Origin: Desulfobacterales bacterium
GTDB lineage: Bacteria; Desulfobacterota; Desulfobulbia; Desulfobulbales; JAGXFP01
Reading direction: 5' to 3'
DNA length: 48,783 nucleotides
Assembly (NCBI GenBank): GCA_024637225.1
Contig: JAGXFP010000071.1
Location: 1 to 48,783, forward strand
Positions 1-9,550 of the stretch are shown piece by piece (positions within the stretch are counted from its first letter, which is position 1; every line of letters begins with the position of its first letter). Made by a program: the position numbers and the translations under genes. The notes beneath the pieces are model-generated. The model saw only the letters and a program-made list of their open reading frames with translations, ran no database searches and was not told the DNA's origin.

Positions 1-120
1 ATCCAACGATTACTGCAGTTAAATCTATTTAAAAGACAAAATATATGGGAGTTGTTTGATCCTCCACCTGTAAAACACGAAAAGGCAAGTCCTTATAAAT
101 TGATGTTTGATTTCAACTAG
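1..120 (+). CDS. IS transposase, C-terminal end (partial)
   Basis: Frame 1 is open from the window edge to the TAG at 118-120 and reads as 39 residues containing RLLQLNLFKRQNIWELF. This is the kind of tail seen at the end of IS4-group DDE transposases, where a short amphipathic helix follows the catalytic domain. The catalytic residues lie outside the window, so the family is a tentative assignment. The stop codon directly abuts the broken TPR gene on the other strand, as expected for a transposase reading to the edge of its insertion sequence. Confidence is moderate that this is a transposase and low for the exact family. Confidence 0.5.
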   Translation: MQRLLQLNLFKRQNIWELFDPPPVKHEKASPYKLMFDFN

Positions 121-146
121 TTATAACCGGACAGTAGTGATAACTT
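121..146. mobile_element. Probable terminal end of the IS
   Basis: Just after the transposase stop lies TAACCGGACAGTAGTGATAA (124-143), which resembles an IS terminal inverted repeat. The reading frame of the neighbouring TPR gene loses family-like sequence exactly here. The partner inverted repeat is outside the window, so the precise edge and any target duplication cannot be checked. Confidence 0.4.
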
Positions 147-1014
147 GTAAAAACCTGGATAAAGTTTCCCTGGTCTTCCGAAGATAGCCGGCCTGCTTAT
201 CAAAATTGTAATTGATTGTCTGTCTTTTTAGATGATTGCCCTTTTCCAGAAATCTGAACCCCTCGGCGAAATTTTCGGTCGACTCAAATATGTGATATAA
301 AGCAAAGGAAAGATATATTTGGTCTTCAATGGAAATTCTTTGAGCTGTTACTGTGGCACTGATGTTCTCAATTAGCTTCTTGCTGAAAAAATCTCTATCA
401 ATAATCGACAATATATAAAGAGATTTTGCATATAATGGATCTGTTTGCAAAGATTTTTTGGCATAATTCTCGGCTTTATTAATATCTCCTATCGCTTGGT
501 ATGTAGAGGCAAGAAGGTAGTATGCCAAGGCATTCTGGTCGTTTATCCTGATGGCCATTTTTAGTTTATCTATAGCTGCCAAGGGGTTTCCGGAGTTATT
601 GTAGGCTATTGCGGTATTTATCAGGAGAGGATCCAGGCCGGGGCCTTTGTTCTTGCTGGATAGGGCTATCTCTATTTCATAGTGGATTATTGCTTCCCGA
701 TACTGGCCATTACGCGACAACAAATCTGCTAAATAACCTCGGCAGACAGAATTCTGCCTGTTTTGGTCTACGGTTCTTTTCAGTATCTGAATCGCAATAC
801 CCGTTCGGCCTGTTTGAATTGCTATGTCGGCCAGCAATTTGTACGACGCCAAGTGGTTTGGGGCCTTGGCAATGATTTCCCCGAGAGTTTTTTGGGCTTG
901 GGCGGACAATCCTGTTTGGTGATAGTGAACCGCCGTGTTGAACTGTTCTTGAATTTCGGAAGCGATTCCCGGTCGATTTTTATTCCGTTTAAGTTTTTTA
1001 ATTTTTTTACTCAT
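121..1014 (-). pseudogene. TPR protein (TPR-sulfotransferase type), 3' end truncated by the IS
   Basis: The ATG at 1014 gives about 297 residues. A basic N-terminus (SKKIKKLKRNKNR) is followed by at least five tetratricopeptide units: repeated A..Y...G....A pairs such as AVHYHQTGLSAQAQKTL, AIAYNNSGNPLAAIDKL and ASTYQAIGDINKAENYAKKSL. The last part (FAEGFRFLEKGNHLKR) matches the linker of TPR proteins that continue into a sulfotransferase domain. That domain is missing: after SRFL the frame runs into the IS end and stops with QVITTVRL. I read this as the 5' part of a gene disrupted by the insertion. The alternative is that the truncated protein is still made. It lies 33 bases downstream of the permease gene and could share its transcript. 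Confidence 0.6.
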
Positions 1015-1046
1015 TCTAATAAACCTGTTCGTAAACAACCATAAGG

Positions 1047-2129
1047 TTAATCTTCCCCGTCGCTGGTTACATATCTATTATAATTGGAGATGTAAATATC
1101 CGACATGGTCAGGAAGACGGTTATGATCAGCGGACCGTAGATGATACCCAGAAAACCGAAAAGCTGCAGCCCTCCGAGGATGGCCAGAAAAACCAGAAGG
1201 GTGTGCATCTTGACCTTCTGGCCGACCAGTTTCGGCTTGAGTCCGTACTCTACCGAAAAGGAGAGAGTCGCGTAGAATATCAGCATGATGAAACCCTGTC
1301 CTATATTGCCTTGCAGCATTAAAATCAGCCCGGCGGGGACCAGCACCAGGCCGATGCCGAAAATCGGTAAAAAGGCGAGGATCAGCATTATGCCGCCCCA
1401 TAAAATCGGCGAACCCAGGCCGAACAGGGCGAACGCTAATCCGCCCAGAACACCCTGGATAACCCCGCATATGGCGTTATTGATCAGGACGGCGTCCGAG
1501 ATCTCCTTGAACTTCTGGATAATCTGTTTTTCCTGATCATCGGGCATCGGAGAAATCTTGAGCAGGAAGTTGATCAACCTGTCGTTGTCGATCAATAGGA
1601 AGTAAATGGTAATGACCATCAGGGTGAAGTCGAAGATGATCAAGATGATATTGGCGGCCCAGGTCCTGGCCTGGTTGAATAGAAAGAGCCCGGATTTACC
1701 GGAAAACTCGGTGAGGGTCGCCGCGAGCTTTTCCGGTTCGAGAATAATCCCGTAATCATGTTCCAGAAGCTGTTGGATTCTTATCATCAGGCTGCTTTCA
1801 AAGAGCAGCTGTTTGACTTTGAGATTTACATCGGTGCCTTTGCTTAGATGGTAGAGGTCGAGAGCCTCCGAGGAGAGGGCGGCGACAAAGAACATTAGTG
1901 GGATGAAGACCAGCAGGATGATCAGGGCGCAGGTCAGAAGCGAGGCAATTCTTTCGGAGATCCGCTTGGTCAGGGAGCTGTAAATCGGCTGGAACAGGCC
2001 GGCGAGGAGAAAGGAAATGACCAGGATTGACAGAAAAGGCCACAGCAGGCGGCCAACCATCAGGGTTGAAAGCAAAAAGAGCAACAGGAAATACTGGAGG
2101 ACCATCTTTGATGGCTTTGGAGATGTCAT
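1047..2129 (-). CDS. AI-2E family permease (PerM/YdiK-like)
   Basis: A 360-residue polytopic inner-membrane protein. Two hydrophobic helices at the N-terminus (YFLLLFLLSTLMVGRLLWPFL onward) are followed by a soluble stretch, then paired helices and the family-typical C-terminal half with GVIQGVLGGLAFALFGL, LAFLPIFGIGLVLVPAG and LGIIYGPL. The length fits the AI-2E transporter family. Members have been linked to quorum-signal export or Na+/H+ exchange, but the substrate here cannot be told from sequence. I chose the ATG at 2129 (MTSPKPSK) because CGAGG lies 4 bases upstream; an in-frame ATG at 2156 has an overly close AGGG. The disrupted TPR gene follows on the same strand. Confidence 0.85.
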   Translation of the reverse strand: MTSPKPSKMVLQYFLLLFLLSTLMVGRLLWPFLSILVISFLLAGLFQPIYSSLTKRISERIASLLTCALIILLVFIPLMFFVAALSSEALDLYHLSKGTDVNLKVKQLLFESSLMIRIQQLLEHDYGIILEPEKLAATLTEFSGKSGLFLFNQARTWAANIILIIFDFTLMVITIYFLLIDNDRLINFLLKISPMPDDQEKQIIQKFKEISDAVLINNAICGVIQGVLGGLAFALFGLGSPILWGGIMLILAFLPIFGIGLVLVPAGLILMLQGNIGQGFIMLIFYATLSFSVEYGLKPKLVGQKVKMHTLLVFLAILGGLQLFGFLGIIYGPLIITVFLTMSDIYISNYNRYVTSDGED

Positions 2130-2370
2130 GCAGCCTCGAACTTTTTGCTTAGCCATCCCTGACTTTTTGCGGGTTTGTCAAACTTGCAGTGGAGGAAATT
2201 ATAAAGATTATAGCTAATTTATTGTTCCATATGAACCATTAATTAGCTATTATGTCATCATTTTTCATCAGAGGCCGAGGTCTGCTGTCTTCTGAACCCT
2301 GCAAGCCCAAGTGGGCGTGGCTCCCGATTTTTAAACGGAGTGGTTTCAAGCTGTCAGCACCTGTTACAGG

Positions 2371-2550
2371 GTAACCGATCACGGGATAAATCGCCCATGA
2401 TTGGCCAATCTCCCAGCTGGTAAGCGATTACCGGGTGCTGGAGATGCAAGGCGTCGACCTGCGACGTACTGATTGTACATGAACAGGCTGAACACAGCAG
2501 ATTCGGTGCTCTGTAATCGCTTACGTTACAGGGGCAATCGATTACCGGGT
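2371..2550. repeat. Intergenic palindromic repeat, GTAAGCGATTACC family, copy 1
   Basis: The gap before ilvE contains GTAACCGATCACGGG (2371), GGTAAGCGATTACCGGGTG (2419), GTAATCGCTTACGTTAC (2513) and GCAATCGATTACCGGGTG (2534), a set of related near-palindromic boxes. The block 2371-2432 reappears inverted at 41041-41100, sharing GGGAGATTGGCCAATC. CAGCACCCGGTAA with GCATC upstream of it recurs at 43788-43815. No ORF fits. The rest of the gap (2157-2370) shows nothing else I recognise. Confidence 0.55.
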
Positions 2551-2587
2551 GAGGCAGCCACGGAGTGCCTATCTACAGGAGAGCATC

Positions 2588-3658
2588 ATGAGCGTCAGAA
2601 TCGAAAAGATAGCGGCAGGCGAACTGAAGGCCAAGCCGGCTGGGGAAAATTTAGGCTTCGGGGTGCATTTCACCGATTATATGCTGGTAATGTCCTACCG
2701 GGCGGAGACGGGCTGGGCTGAACCGGTGATCAAAAAATATGGTGATTTCTCCCTGGACCCGGCCGCGATGGCTCTCCATTATGGACAGGCGATTTTCGAA
2801 GGGCTCAAGGCTTATCGCGGCAAGGATGGCCGCATCTACCTTTTCCGGCCGACCGACAATTTGCGCCGGATGAATGACTCGGCGGCCCGCATGTGCATGC
2901 CCCCCATGCCGGCCGATGAGGTTCTCGCCGCGATGAAACAGCTTGTCGCCCTGGAGCGGGACTGGGTCCCCGGCATCGATGGCGCCTCCCTCTATATCCG
3001 TCCCACGATGATTGCCACCGAAGCCGCCCTGGGCGTGCGGCCCGCCCGGGAGTATCTGTTTTTCGTCATCCTCAGTCCGGTCGGCGCTTATTATCCGGAA
3101 GGATTCAATCCGGTCAAGATCTACGTCACCGATAATTACGTTCGGGCCGTCAAGGGCGGGGTCGGCAATGTCAAGACCGCCGGCAACTACGCGGCCAGCA
3201 TCATGGCGGCCCTGGAGGCCCAGGGCAAAGGCTATACCCAGGTCCTGTGGCTGGACGCGATCGAGCGGCGCTATGTCGAGGAGATCGGCACCTCGAATAT
3301 CTTTTTTCTGATCAATGGCGAACTGGTTACTCCGGCTCTGTCCGGCAGCATCCTGCCCGGCATAACCCGCGATTCGGTAATCAAGCTGGCCCGGGCGTGG
3401 GGCATCAAGGTTATCGAACGGCCCATTGCCATTGACGAGGTTATCGCCGCGCTGGAGGGGGGCGCTCTCCAGGAGATCTTCGCCAGCGGCACCGCGGCGG
3501 TAATCTCACCGGTGGGAGCCCTGAATTACAAGGACCGGGAATATCCGGTCAACGGCGAGATGACCGGCCCCCTGGCCCAGCGTCTCTTCGATGAACTTCA
3601 GGGAATCCAGTACGGCGAGGGGCAGGACGATTTCGGCTGGCGAGTCCCCATCGAGTAA
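2588..3658 (+). CDS. ilvE: Branched-chain amino-acid aminotransferase
   Basis: A 356-residue fold-type IV PLP aminotransferase interconverting Leu/Ile/Val and their 2-oxoacids using glutamate/2-oxoglutarate in the cytoplasm. Visible family signatures: the N-terminal substrate-loop region LHYGQAIFEGLKAYRG (64-79), the PLP lysine in GNVKTAGNYAAS (K196), and RRYVEEIGTSNIFF with its conserved Glu. PALSGSILPGITRDSVI follows. Length fits the large (type II) BCAT group. The start at 2588 is preferred over an upstream in-frame ATG at 2549 because it sits 7 bases after CAGGAGAG and begins with the family-like MSVRIEKI. It is monocistronic, with a GC-rich hairpin downstream. Confidence 0.93.
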   Translation: MSVRIEKIAAGELKAKPAGENLGFGVHFTDYMLVMSYRAETGWAEPVIKKYGDFSLDPAAMALHYGQAIFEGLKAYRGKDGRIYLFRPTDNLRRMNDSAARMCMPPMPADEVLAAMKQLVALERDWVPGIDGASLYIRPTMIATEAALGVRPAREYLFFVILSPVGAYYPEGFNPVKIYVTDNYVRAVKGGVGNVKTAGNYAASIMAALEAQGKGYTQVLWLDAIERRYVEEIGTSNIFFLINGELVTPALSGSILPGITRDSVIKLARAWGIKVIERPIAIDEVIAALEGGALQEIFASGTAAVISPVGALNYKDREYPVNGEMTGPLAQRLFDELQGIQYGEGQDDFGWRVPIE

Positions 3659-3701
3659 GGGGCGAAAATAATTGATGCCGGATCATATTGCTCATGATCT
3701 C

Positions 3702-3738
3702 CCGGCCCTGCATTGCCGGTCCGGCTTTGCAGGGCCGG
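3702..3738 (+). terminator. Hairpin after ilvE
   Basis: A perfect 10-bp stem, CCGGCCCTGC (3702-3711) with GCAGGGCCGG (3729-3738), is followed by a weak U stretch (CCTGGTTTTA). It probably ends the ilvE transcript. Confidence 0.5.
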
Positions 3739-4019
3739 CCTGGTTTTACCCAACAGCCTTTCCCGAATGGCGGCGCGACAACTGTAAAGCCGAGTTGAGC
3801 AGCTTGTCGCTCACGAAACTTATGCCCTGTGGGTATAAAATCTAGAAATACGCGATTAGTTGAATAAACTGGATTGCTTCGTAACTCAGCTCCTCGCAAA
3901 GACCCCAATAAATCATTTTTTGCGGATTGCAGCGTCTCGTATCCTACCATTTCATTCCACACTCAGTGTTTGTCTGCTTCGCAACCTGTCGGGAAACCAG
4001 ATGGCAGTTCATGGGGAAG

Positions 4020-4103
4020 CGGCGCTGGTCTCCCCGCCCTGTCGCCGGAGGTGGGCTTGCATTCCCAGGTCCGCTCACACGGTGAGACCCGCGCCGGTTT
4101 TTT
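4020..4103 (+). ncRNA. Candidate structured RNA / terminator in the ilvE-groES gap
   Basis: The 667-bp gap 3739-4405 holds no convincing gene. Inside it CGGCGC-T-GGTCTC (4020-4032) pairs with GAGACC-C-GCGCCG (4084-4096), closing a ~50-nt structured loop and running directly into six Ts (4098-4103). Such a long stem plus U tract is what the 3' end of a small RNA or long terminator looks like. I could not match it to 6S, SRP or RNase P RNA by eye. No CIRCE element (TTAGCACTC) was seen before groES. Confidence 0.3.
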
Positions 4104-4405
4104 CAAGGAGTGCCAGCGTCCGATTTATCCGGAACGTCCATCCGGCCTCTTTGGCCAAGCTGAAGAAATTTTTTTTGGCCTGCTTGATTTTTGGAATATC
4201 GTCACTATAGTCTCGCTCATCCCGTATAAGGCGGGTGCCTGTAATTCCTGTATTAGATGCCGTTAGCGGATTTTTTACGGGAATTGTTTTTTGAATGGAC
4301 TTAACAGGCATAAATGATGGAGAATATGATTCTGTTTGGTTGGCAGGATAAATATCAAAATTAAAATCTGAAATTAATCAAAGACAAACACTAGGAGGGT
4401 TTAAA

Positions 4406-4693
4406 ATGAAGATTCGTCCACTCAATGACCGGGTGCTGGTTAAAAGGCTTGAAGGGGAAGAAGTTACCAAAGGCGGGATTATTATTCCGGATAGCGCCAA
4501 GGAAAAACCGATCGAAGGCGAGATTGTTGCCACGGGTTCCGGCAAGTTGAACGATAAAGGCGAGAGGGTGGCCATTGATTTGAAGGTCGGCGACAAGGTT
4601 CTCTTCAGCAAATATGGCGGTACCGAGGTCAAGCTCGACGGGGAAGATTTCCTGATCATGCGCGAGGACGATATCCTCGGAGTTATCGAATAA
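4406..4693 (+). CDS. groS: Co-chaperonin GroES
   Basis: A 95-residue Hsp10 that caps the GroEL ring. It starts [16 protein letters not shown], has the mobile loop [20 protein letters not shown] (about 17-36) that docks on GroEL, and ends with the conserved [18 protein letters not shown] strand. The start is clear, with AGGAGG 7 bases upstream. groEL follows 85 bases downstream in the usual groESL order, so the two are almost certainly cotranscribed. Confidence 0.98.
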   Translation: MKIRPLNDRVLVKRLEGEEVTKGGIIIPDSAKEKPIEGEIVATGSGKLNDKGERVAIDLKVGDKVLFSKYGGTEVKLDGEDFLIMREDDILGVIE

Positions 4694-4736
4694 TCCCTCC
4701 CATGGGAAAGGGCAAGTCCTGCCCGACCGGTTTTAG

Positions 4737-6437
<1,701 letters not shown>

Positions 6438-6463
6438 AAAGCCCGTTTTTATTCGCTTTACCG

Positions 6464-6494
6464 AAAGGGCCTTTCTCGCAAAGGCCCTTTTTTT
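6464..6494 (+). terminator. Intrinsic terminator of groESL
   Basis: AAAGGGCC (6464-6471) pairs with GGCCCTTT (6483-6490), with extra A/U pairs, and runs into a T7 tract just after the groEL stop codon. Confidence 0.9.
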
Positions 6495-6541
6495 ATTGAC
6501 AACCGTGGCAAAATTTTACATATAGTACCCCTTCCCCTTTA

Positions 6542-6618
6542 GGCGATGTAGCTCAGCTGGTTAGAGCATACGGCTCATATCCGTAGTGTCCGGGGTTCAA
6601 GTCCCTGCATCGCCACCA
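6542..6618 (+). tRNA. tRNA-Met (CAT), elongator type
   Basis: A 77-nt cloverleaf: acceptor GGCGATG with CATCGCC, D arm GCTCAGCTGGTTAGAGC, anticodon stem TACGG/CCGTA around the loop CTCATAT with anticodon CAT at 6576-6578, T arm CGGGGTTCAAGTCCCTG, discriminator A and encoded CCA (6616-6618). The paired first base of the acceptor and the lack of the initiator GGG/CCC anticodon-stem pairs argue against initiator tRNA. A CAT tRNA could also be tRNA-Ile2 after lysidine modification, but the body looks like elongator Met. Confidence 0.93.
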
Positions 6619-6652
6619 TACAGTAATCCGGCACAGTCCGGTTGAATCCTGT

Positions 6653-6686
6653 AACCCCGTTTCCCGCAAAAGGAATCGGGGTTTTT
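6653..6686 (+). terminator. Terminator after tRNA-Met
   Basis: CCCCG (6655-6659) pairs with CGGGG (6677-6681), part of a longer imperfect stem CCCCGTTTCC/GGAATCGGGG, followed by TTTTTCTTTT. Confidence 0.8.
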
Positions 6687-6773
6687 CTTTTCCAGCGTCG
6701 ATAGCGGAGCTGGAATTGGGGATAATGGCGGTTTGACCGTCCGGAATTCTTGAGCCGGAAGGATAATTCGCGG

Positions 6774-8258
6774 TCATTTCAGATCTTCTCCGCAGGCAAT
6801 GTCCTCCCCGCAGGTGCAGGCCCGCCCCTTGAAGCTGAAGAAAAACTTCAGACCTTTTTTTATCGGTCCGGAAAAAATCTTCGGCGCGAACACCGAACCC
6901 ACTACCTTCTTGTTGATCTCGCCCAGGGTCGGGTAGGGGTGGATGGCCGAAGCGATTTTGGCAAGTCCCACCCCGCCGTTCATGATCGCCACCCACTCGC
7001 TTAACAGATTGCCGGCTTGCGGCCCGAGGATCTGAATCCCGAGAGGTTTCTCCCGGCTGTCCAGCAGCAGCTTGATCCGGCCGACGCTTTCCCCTTCGGC
7101 CAGGGCCCGGTCGTTGCCCTCGAACTCTTCGCTGAAGACCGAATACGCGATCCCGGCCTGTTTGGCGCGTTTCTCGGTCATGCCGATGCCGGCCAGTTCC
7201 GGATGGGTATAGGTGCACCAGGGCACATGGGTGTAATTGGCTTTTTTCGGCAGATGAAAGACGGCGTTGCTTAGCACCACTCCGCCCTCATAACCGGCCA
7301 CGTGGGTGAACTGATAGCCGCCGGTGACGTCGCCCGCCGCATAGATATGACGGTGGCGGGTCCGGAGACGGTTATCCACCTTGATTCCTTGATGATCGAA
7401 AGGGATGTCGATTTTTTCGAGACCGAGCCCGGCCACGTTGGGCGAGCGGCCCAGGGCGACCAGCAGGGCTTCGGCCCTGAGAGTTTCGACTTCGCCGGTC
7501 GCATTTTTGATCACCACCTCCCGCGCCTCTCCCAGATCGCCGACCCTGACCACTGCGGCGTTCATCCGGAAAGTAACCCCTTCCTTCTCAAGCTCCCGCT
7601 GGACGATATCCGCCATGTCCGGGTCTTCCCTGCTCAGGATCTGGCCGCTGCGCTGAATCACCGTTACTTTGCTGCCGAGCCGGCAGAAGGCCTGGGCCAT
7701 TTCCACGGCGATGGGTCCGGCGCCGAGGATGATCAGCGAATCGGGCAGCCGGTCGAGAGAGAAGATCTCGCGATTGGTCAGGTAGGGGGTTTTATCGAGT
7801 CCTTCGATTGGCGGCACCGCCGCGGAGGAGCCGGTGGCGATCACCCAGCTGCGGGCGGAAATGGATTTGCCGAGCAAAGAGACGGCATGCTCGTCAATGA
7901 ATTCAGGCTGTCCGAACTTAACCTTTGCCCCGAGCTTGCAGAACCGCTCCACCGAGTCGTGTTTCTGAATCGCCCCGATCACCGAGCGAATCCGGTCGGC
8001 AACCTGCCGGAAATCCACCGGTGACGGAGTCAGGGCCGGGAGTCCGAATTGCACCCCGTTTTTCATCAAGTGATAGACTTGGGCGGTCTTGATCAGGGTC
8101 TTGCTAGGCACGCAGCCGTAATGGAGACAATCGCCGCCCAGCGCCTCCCCCTTCTCGATCAGCAGGGTCTTGGCGCCAAGCTGGGCCGCCCCTGAGGCCA
8201 CGGTAAGCCCTGCCGCGCCTCCGCCGATAATGCCGATGTCATAATCATAGTCAGCCAT
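6774..8258 (-). CDS. FAD/NAD(P) disulfide oxidoreductase, MerA/dihydrolipoyl-dehydrogenase-like
   Basis: A 494-residue class I pyridine nucleotide-disulfide oxidoreductase. FAD-binding GIIGGGAAGLTVA (9-21), redox disulfide GGDCLHYGCVPSK (C44, C49), NAD(P) site IILGAGPIAVEMA, and second FAD motif IYAAGDVTGGYQ are visible. At the dimer interface the sequence is HPYPT (440-444). The His that precedes PT in true lipoamide dehydrogenases is Tyr, as in MerA-like paralogues, so lipoamide is unlikely to be the substrate. The C-terminus carries ACTCGEDIACGED (C481, C483, C489), which might act as a second thiol relay. The substrate is unknown. AGGAGAGG precedes the ATG. No pyruvate-dehydrogenase genes are nearby. 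Confidence 0.85.
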   Translation of the reverse strand: MADYDYDIGIIGGGAAGLTVASGAAQLGAKTLLIEKGEALGGDCLHYGCVPSKTLIKTAQVYHLMKNGVQFGLPALTPSPVDFRQVADRIRSVIGAIQKHDSVERFCKLGAKVKFGQPEFIDEHAVSLLGKSISARSWVIATGSSAAVPPIEGLDKTPYLTNREIFSLDRLPDSLIILGAGPIAVEMAQAFCRLGSKVTVIQRSGQILSREDPDMADIVQRELEKEGVTFRMNAAVVRVGDLGEAREVVIKNATGEVETLRAEALLVALGRSPNVAGLGLEKIDIPFDHQGIKVDNRLRTRHRHIYAAGDVTGGYQFTHVAGYEGGVVLSNAVFHLPKKANYTHVPWCTYTHPELAGIGMTEKRAKQAGIAYSVFSEEFEGNDRALAEGESVGRIKLLLDSREKPLGIQILGPQAGNLLSEWVAIMNGGVGLAKIASAIHPYPTLGEINKKVVGSVFAPKIFSGPIKKGLKFFFSFKGRACTCGEDIACGEDLK

Positions 8259-8290
8259 GCTGCCTCTCCTGGTCTGGTTATGAGCCGTGG

Positions 8291-8447
8291 GTAACCGTTC
8301 AGCAGCACCGCATCTTCGGACGATCGGCCCTGCTTAACGTACACGAGGTACGCGGCGCCGGTCCGCTTGTCCAAATCTGCACCACTGCTGAACGGTTACA
8401 GTCCGGCGGTTTTTGATACTTTGGCGACCGCCCCGGTGAACGGTTAC
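8291..8447. repeat. Dispersed structured repeat, GTAACCGTTCAGC family, copy 1
   Basis: Between the oxidoreductase and glk. GTAACCGTTCAGCAG at 8291 pairs with CTGCTGAACGGTTAC ending at 8399. Nested inside are GGAC/GTCC and CGTAC/GTACG arms. A second hairpin (GGCGGT/ACCGCC) ends with GGTGAACGGTTAC at 8447. Close copies lie at 31931-32085 and 41132-41292. There is no ORF of its own. Confidence 0.85.
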
Positions 8448-8514
8448 AGTCGTGGATGCCGGTTTACACCGGAACCGGTTTCATTTTATAGAGGGCCGGA
8501 AGCTGCGGCATGTT

Positions 8515-9477
8515 TTACCCTTGCCTGAGTTGTTGCTGGCCATGGAAAGCGGAACCCCAGAGACCGCTGTCCTGATCGGCGATGAGGAAAACCGGGATTT
8601 TAGCCAGGAGATGTCCCATGGTCGGTGAATCGAGGAATTCGCTTTTGAAATTCGCATGGGTGAGGATATCGGGATTTCCGGCCGCCACACCCCCGGCGAT
8701 GTACAGACCGCCGAGGGTCAGCATCTCCAGGGCGTAATCCCGGCAGACCCGGCCATAGAAGCCGGCGAACCAGGCCAGGGTTTCGGATTTATCCCATTCG
8801 GCAGATCCTGTAACCTCTTGCGGTTTCAGCTCCTCACCGGAGAGAAACCAGTGGAGGTAACGCAGGCCGCGGCCGGAAACCACCAGATTGCCGGTGATGT
8901 GCGGTCGGCCGCTTTTTTTCCGGAAGAACTCCTGAAAAGCAAATTCCCTTTCTGAAACAAAGGGGAAATAGGCATGACCTCCTTCGGAAGGCAGGGCTTG
9001 AAACGTGCTGTCGGGGAGCGGGATCAGACTGGCTTTGCCAAGGGCGGTGCCGGCGCCAAGGACGCCGATGGTCCCCTCCGCTACGATTTCCCCGGCCAGG
9101 ATCTGGCGGGCCGATCTGCCCAGCGGCGAGCGGCAGGCATAGGCTTGGGCGACGAAATCGTTGATCAGATGGGCCTGTTGTAAGGAATTCCGCTCTTCAT
9201 CCCTGGCAAGGTCGATATCCCAGGAGATATAGGGCGGATCGCAGTAAGTTCCCCGTTCCACCGGGCCGGCCACGGCGATGACCGCAAGGTCGGCCTCTTC
9301 AGGCGGCAGGCTGAAATCACCGGCGCCTAACTGTTCGAGCAGCCGGGTAAAAGATTCGGCCTCGCTGGTCGGCAGCCATTTCGTGGCGATCAGGGCAAGA
9401 GTGCCGTCCCGCTCAAGGCGGAAATGGCCAAATCGGCTGTTGGTGCCGCCGATGTCCGCCGCCAGAATTGATTTCAT
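8515..9477 (-). CDS. glk: Glucokinase
   Basis: A 320-residue ATP-dependent glucokinase, phosphorylating glucose to glucose-6-phosphate in the cytoplasm. It begins MKSILAADIGGTNSRFGHF, the phosphate-1 loop of the ASKHA/ROK-like Glk family. AVAGPVERGTYCDPPYISWDID, LINDFVAQAYA, IGVLGAGTALGKA and GGHAYFPF follow in the usual order, and GGLYIAGGVAAGN is the adenosine-site motif near the C-terminus. The ATG at 9477 is preferred because GGAGGG lies 7 bases upstream. gnd lies upstream on the same strand, 73 bases away, so the pair probably forms a sugar-phosphate operon supplying the oxidative pentose phosphate route. Zwf is not in the window. Confidence 0.92.
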   Translation of the reverse strand: MKSILAADIGGTNSRFGHFRLERDGTLALIATKWLPTSEAESFTRLLEQLGAGDFSLPPEEADLAVIAVAGPVERGTYCDPPYISWDIDLARDEERNSLQQAHLINDFVAQAYACRSPLGRSARQILAGEIVAEGTIGVLGAGTALGKASLIPLPDSTFQALPSEGGHAYFPFVSEREFAFQEFFRKKSGRPHITGNLVVSGRGLRYLHWFLSGEELKPQEVTGSAEWDKSETLAWFAGFYGRVCRDYALEMLTLGGLYIAGGVAAGNPDILTHANFKSEFLDSPTMGHLLAKIPVFLIADQDSGLWGSAFHGQQQLRQG

Positions 9478-9550
9478 CAATCTTCCCTCCAGTGCAGATA
9501 CTTTTCATCAGGCTCAGGATGAGCGGAATAATTTTATTATTTACGTTCAA

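Noticed and set aside
2371-2550. CRISPR-like array of GTAAGCGATTACC boxes
   Set aside because: Spacing and sequence are irregular and the units are palindromic in mixed orientation, unlike a CRISPR array.
4075-4311. 78-codon minus-strand frame before groES
   Set aside because: No ribosome site, overlaps the structured RNA hairpin, and no recognisable family; possibly gene debris.
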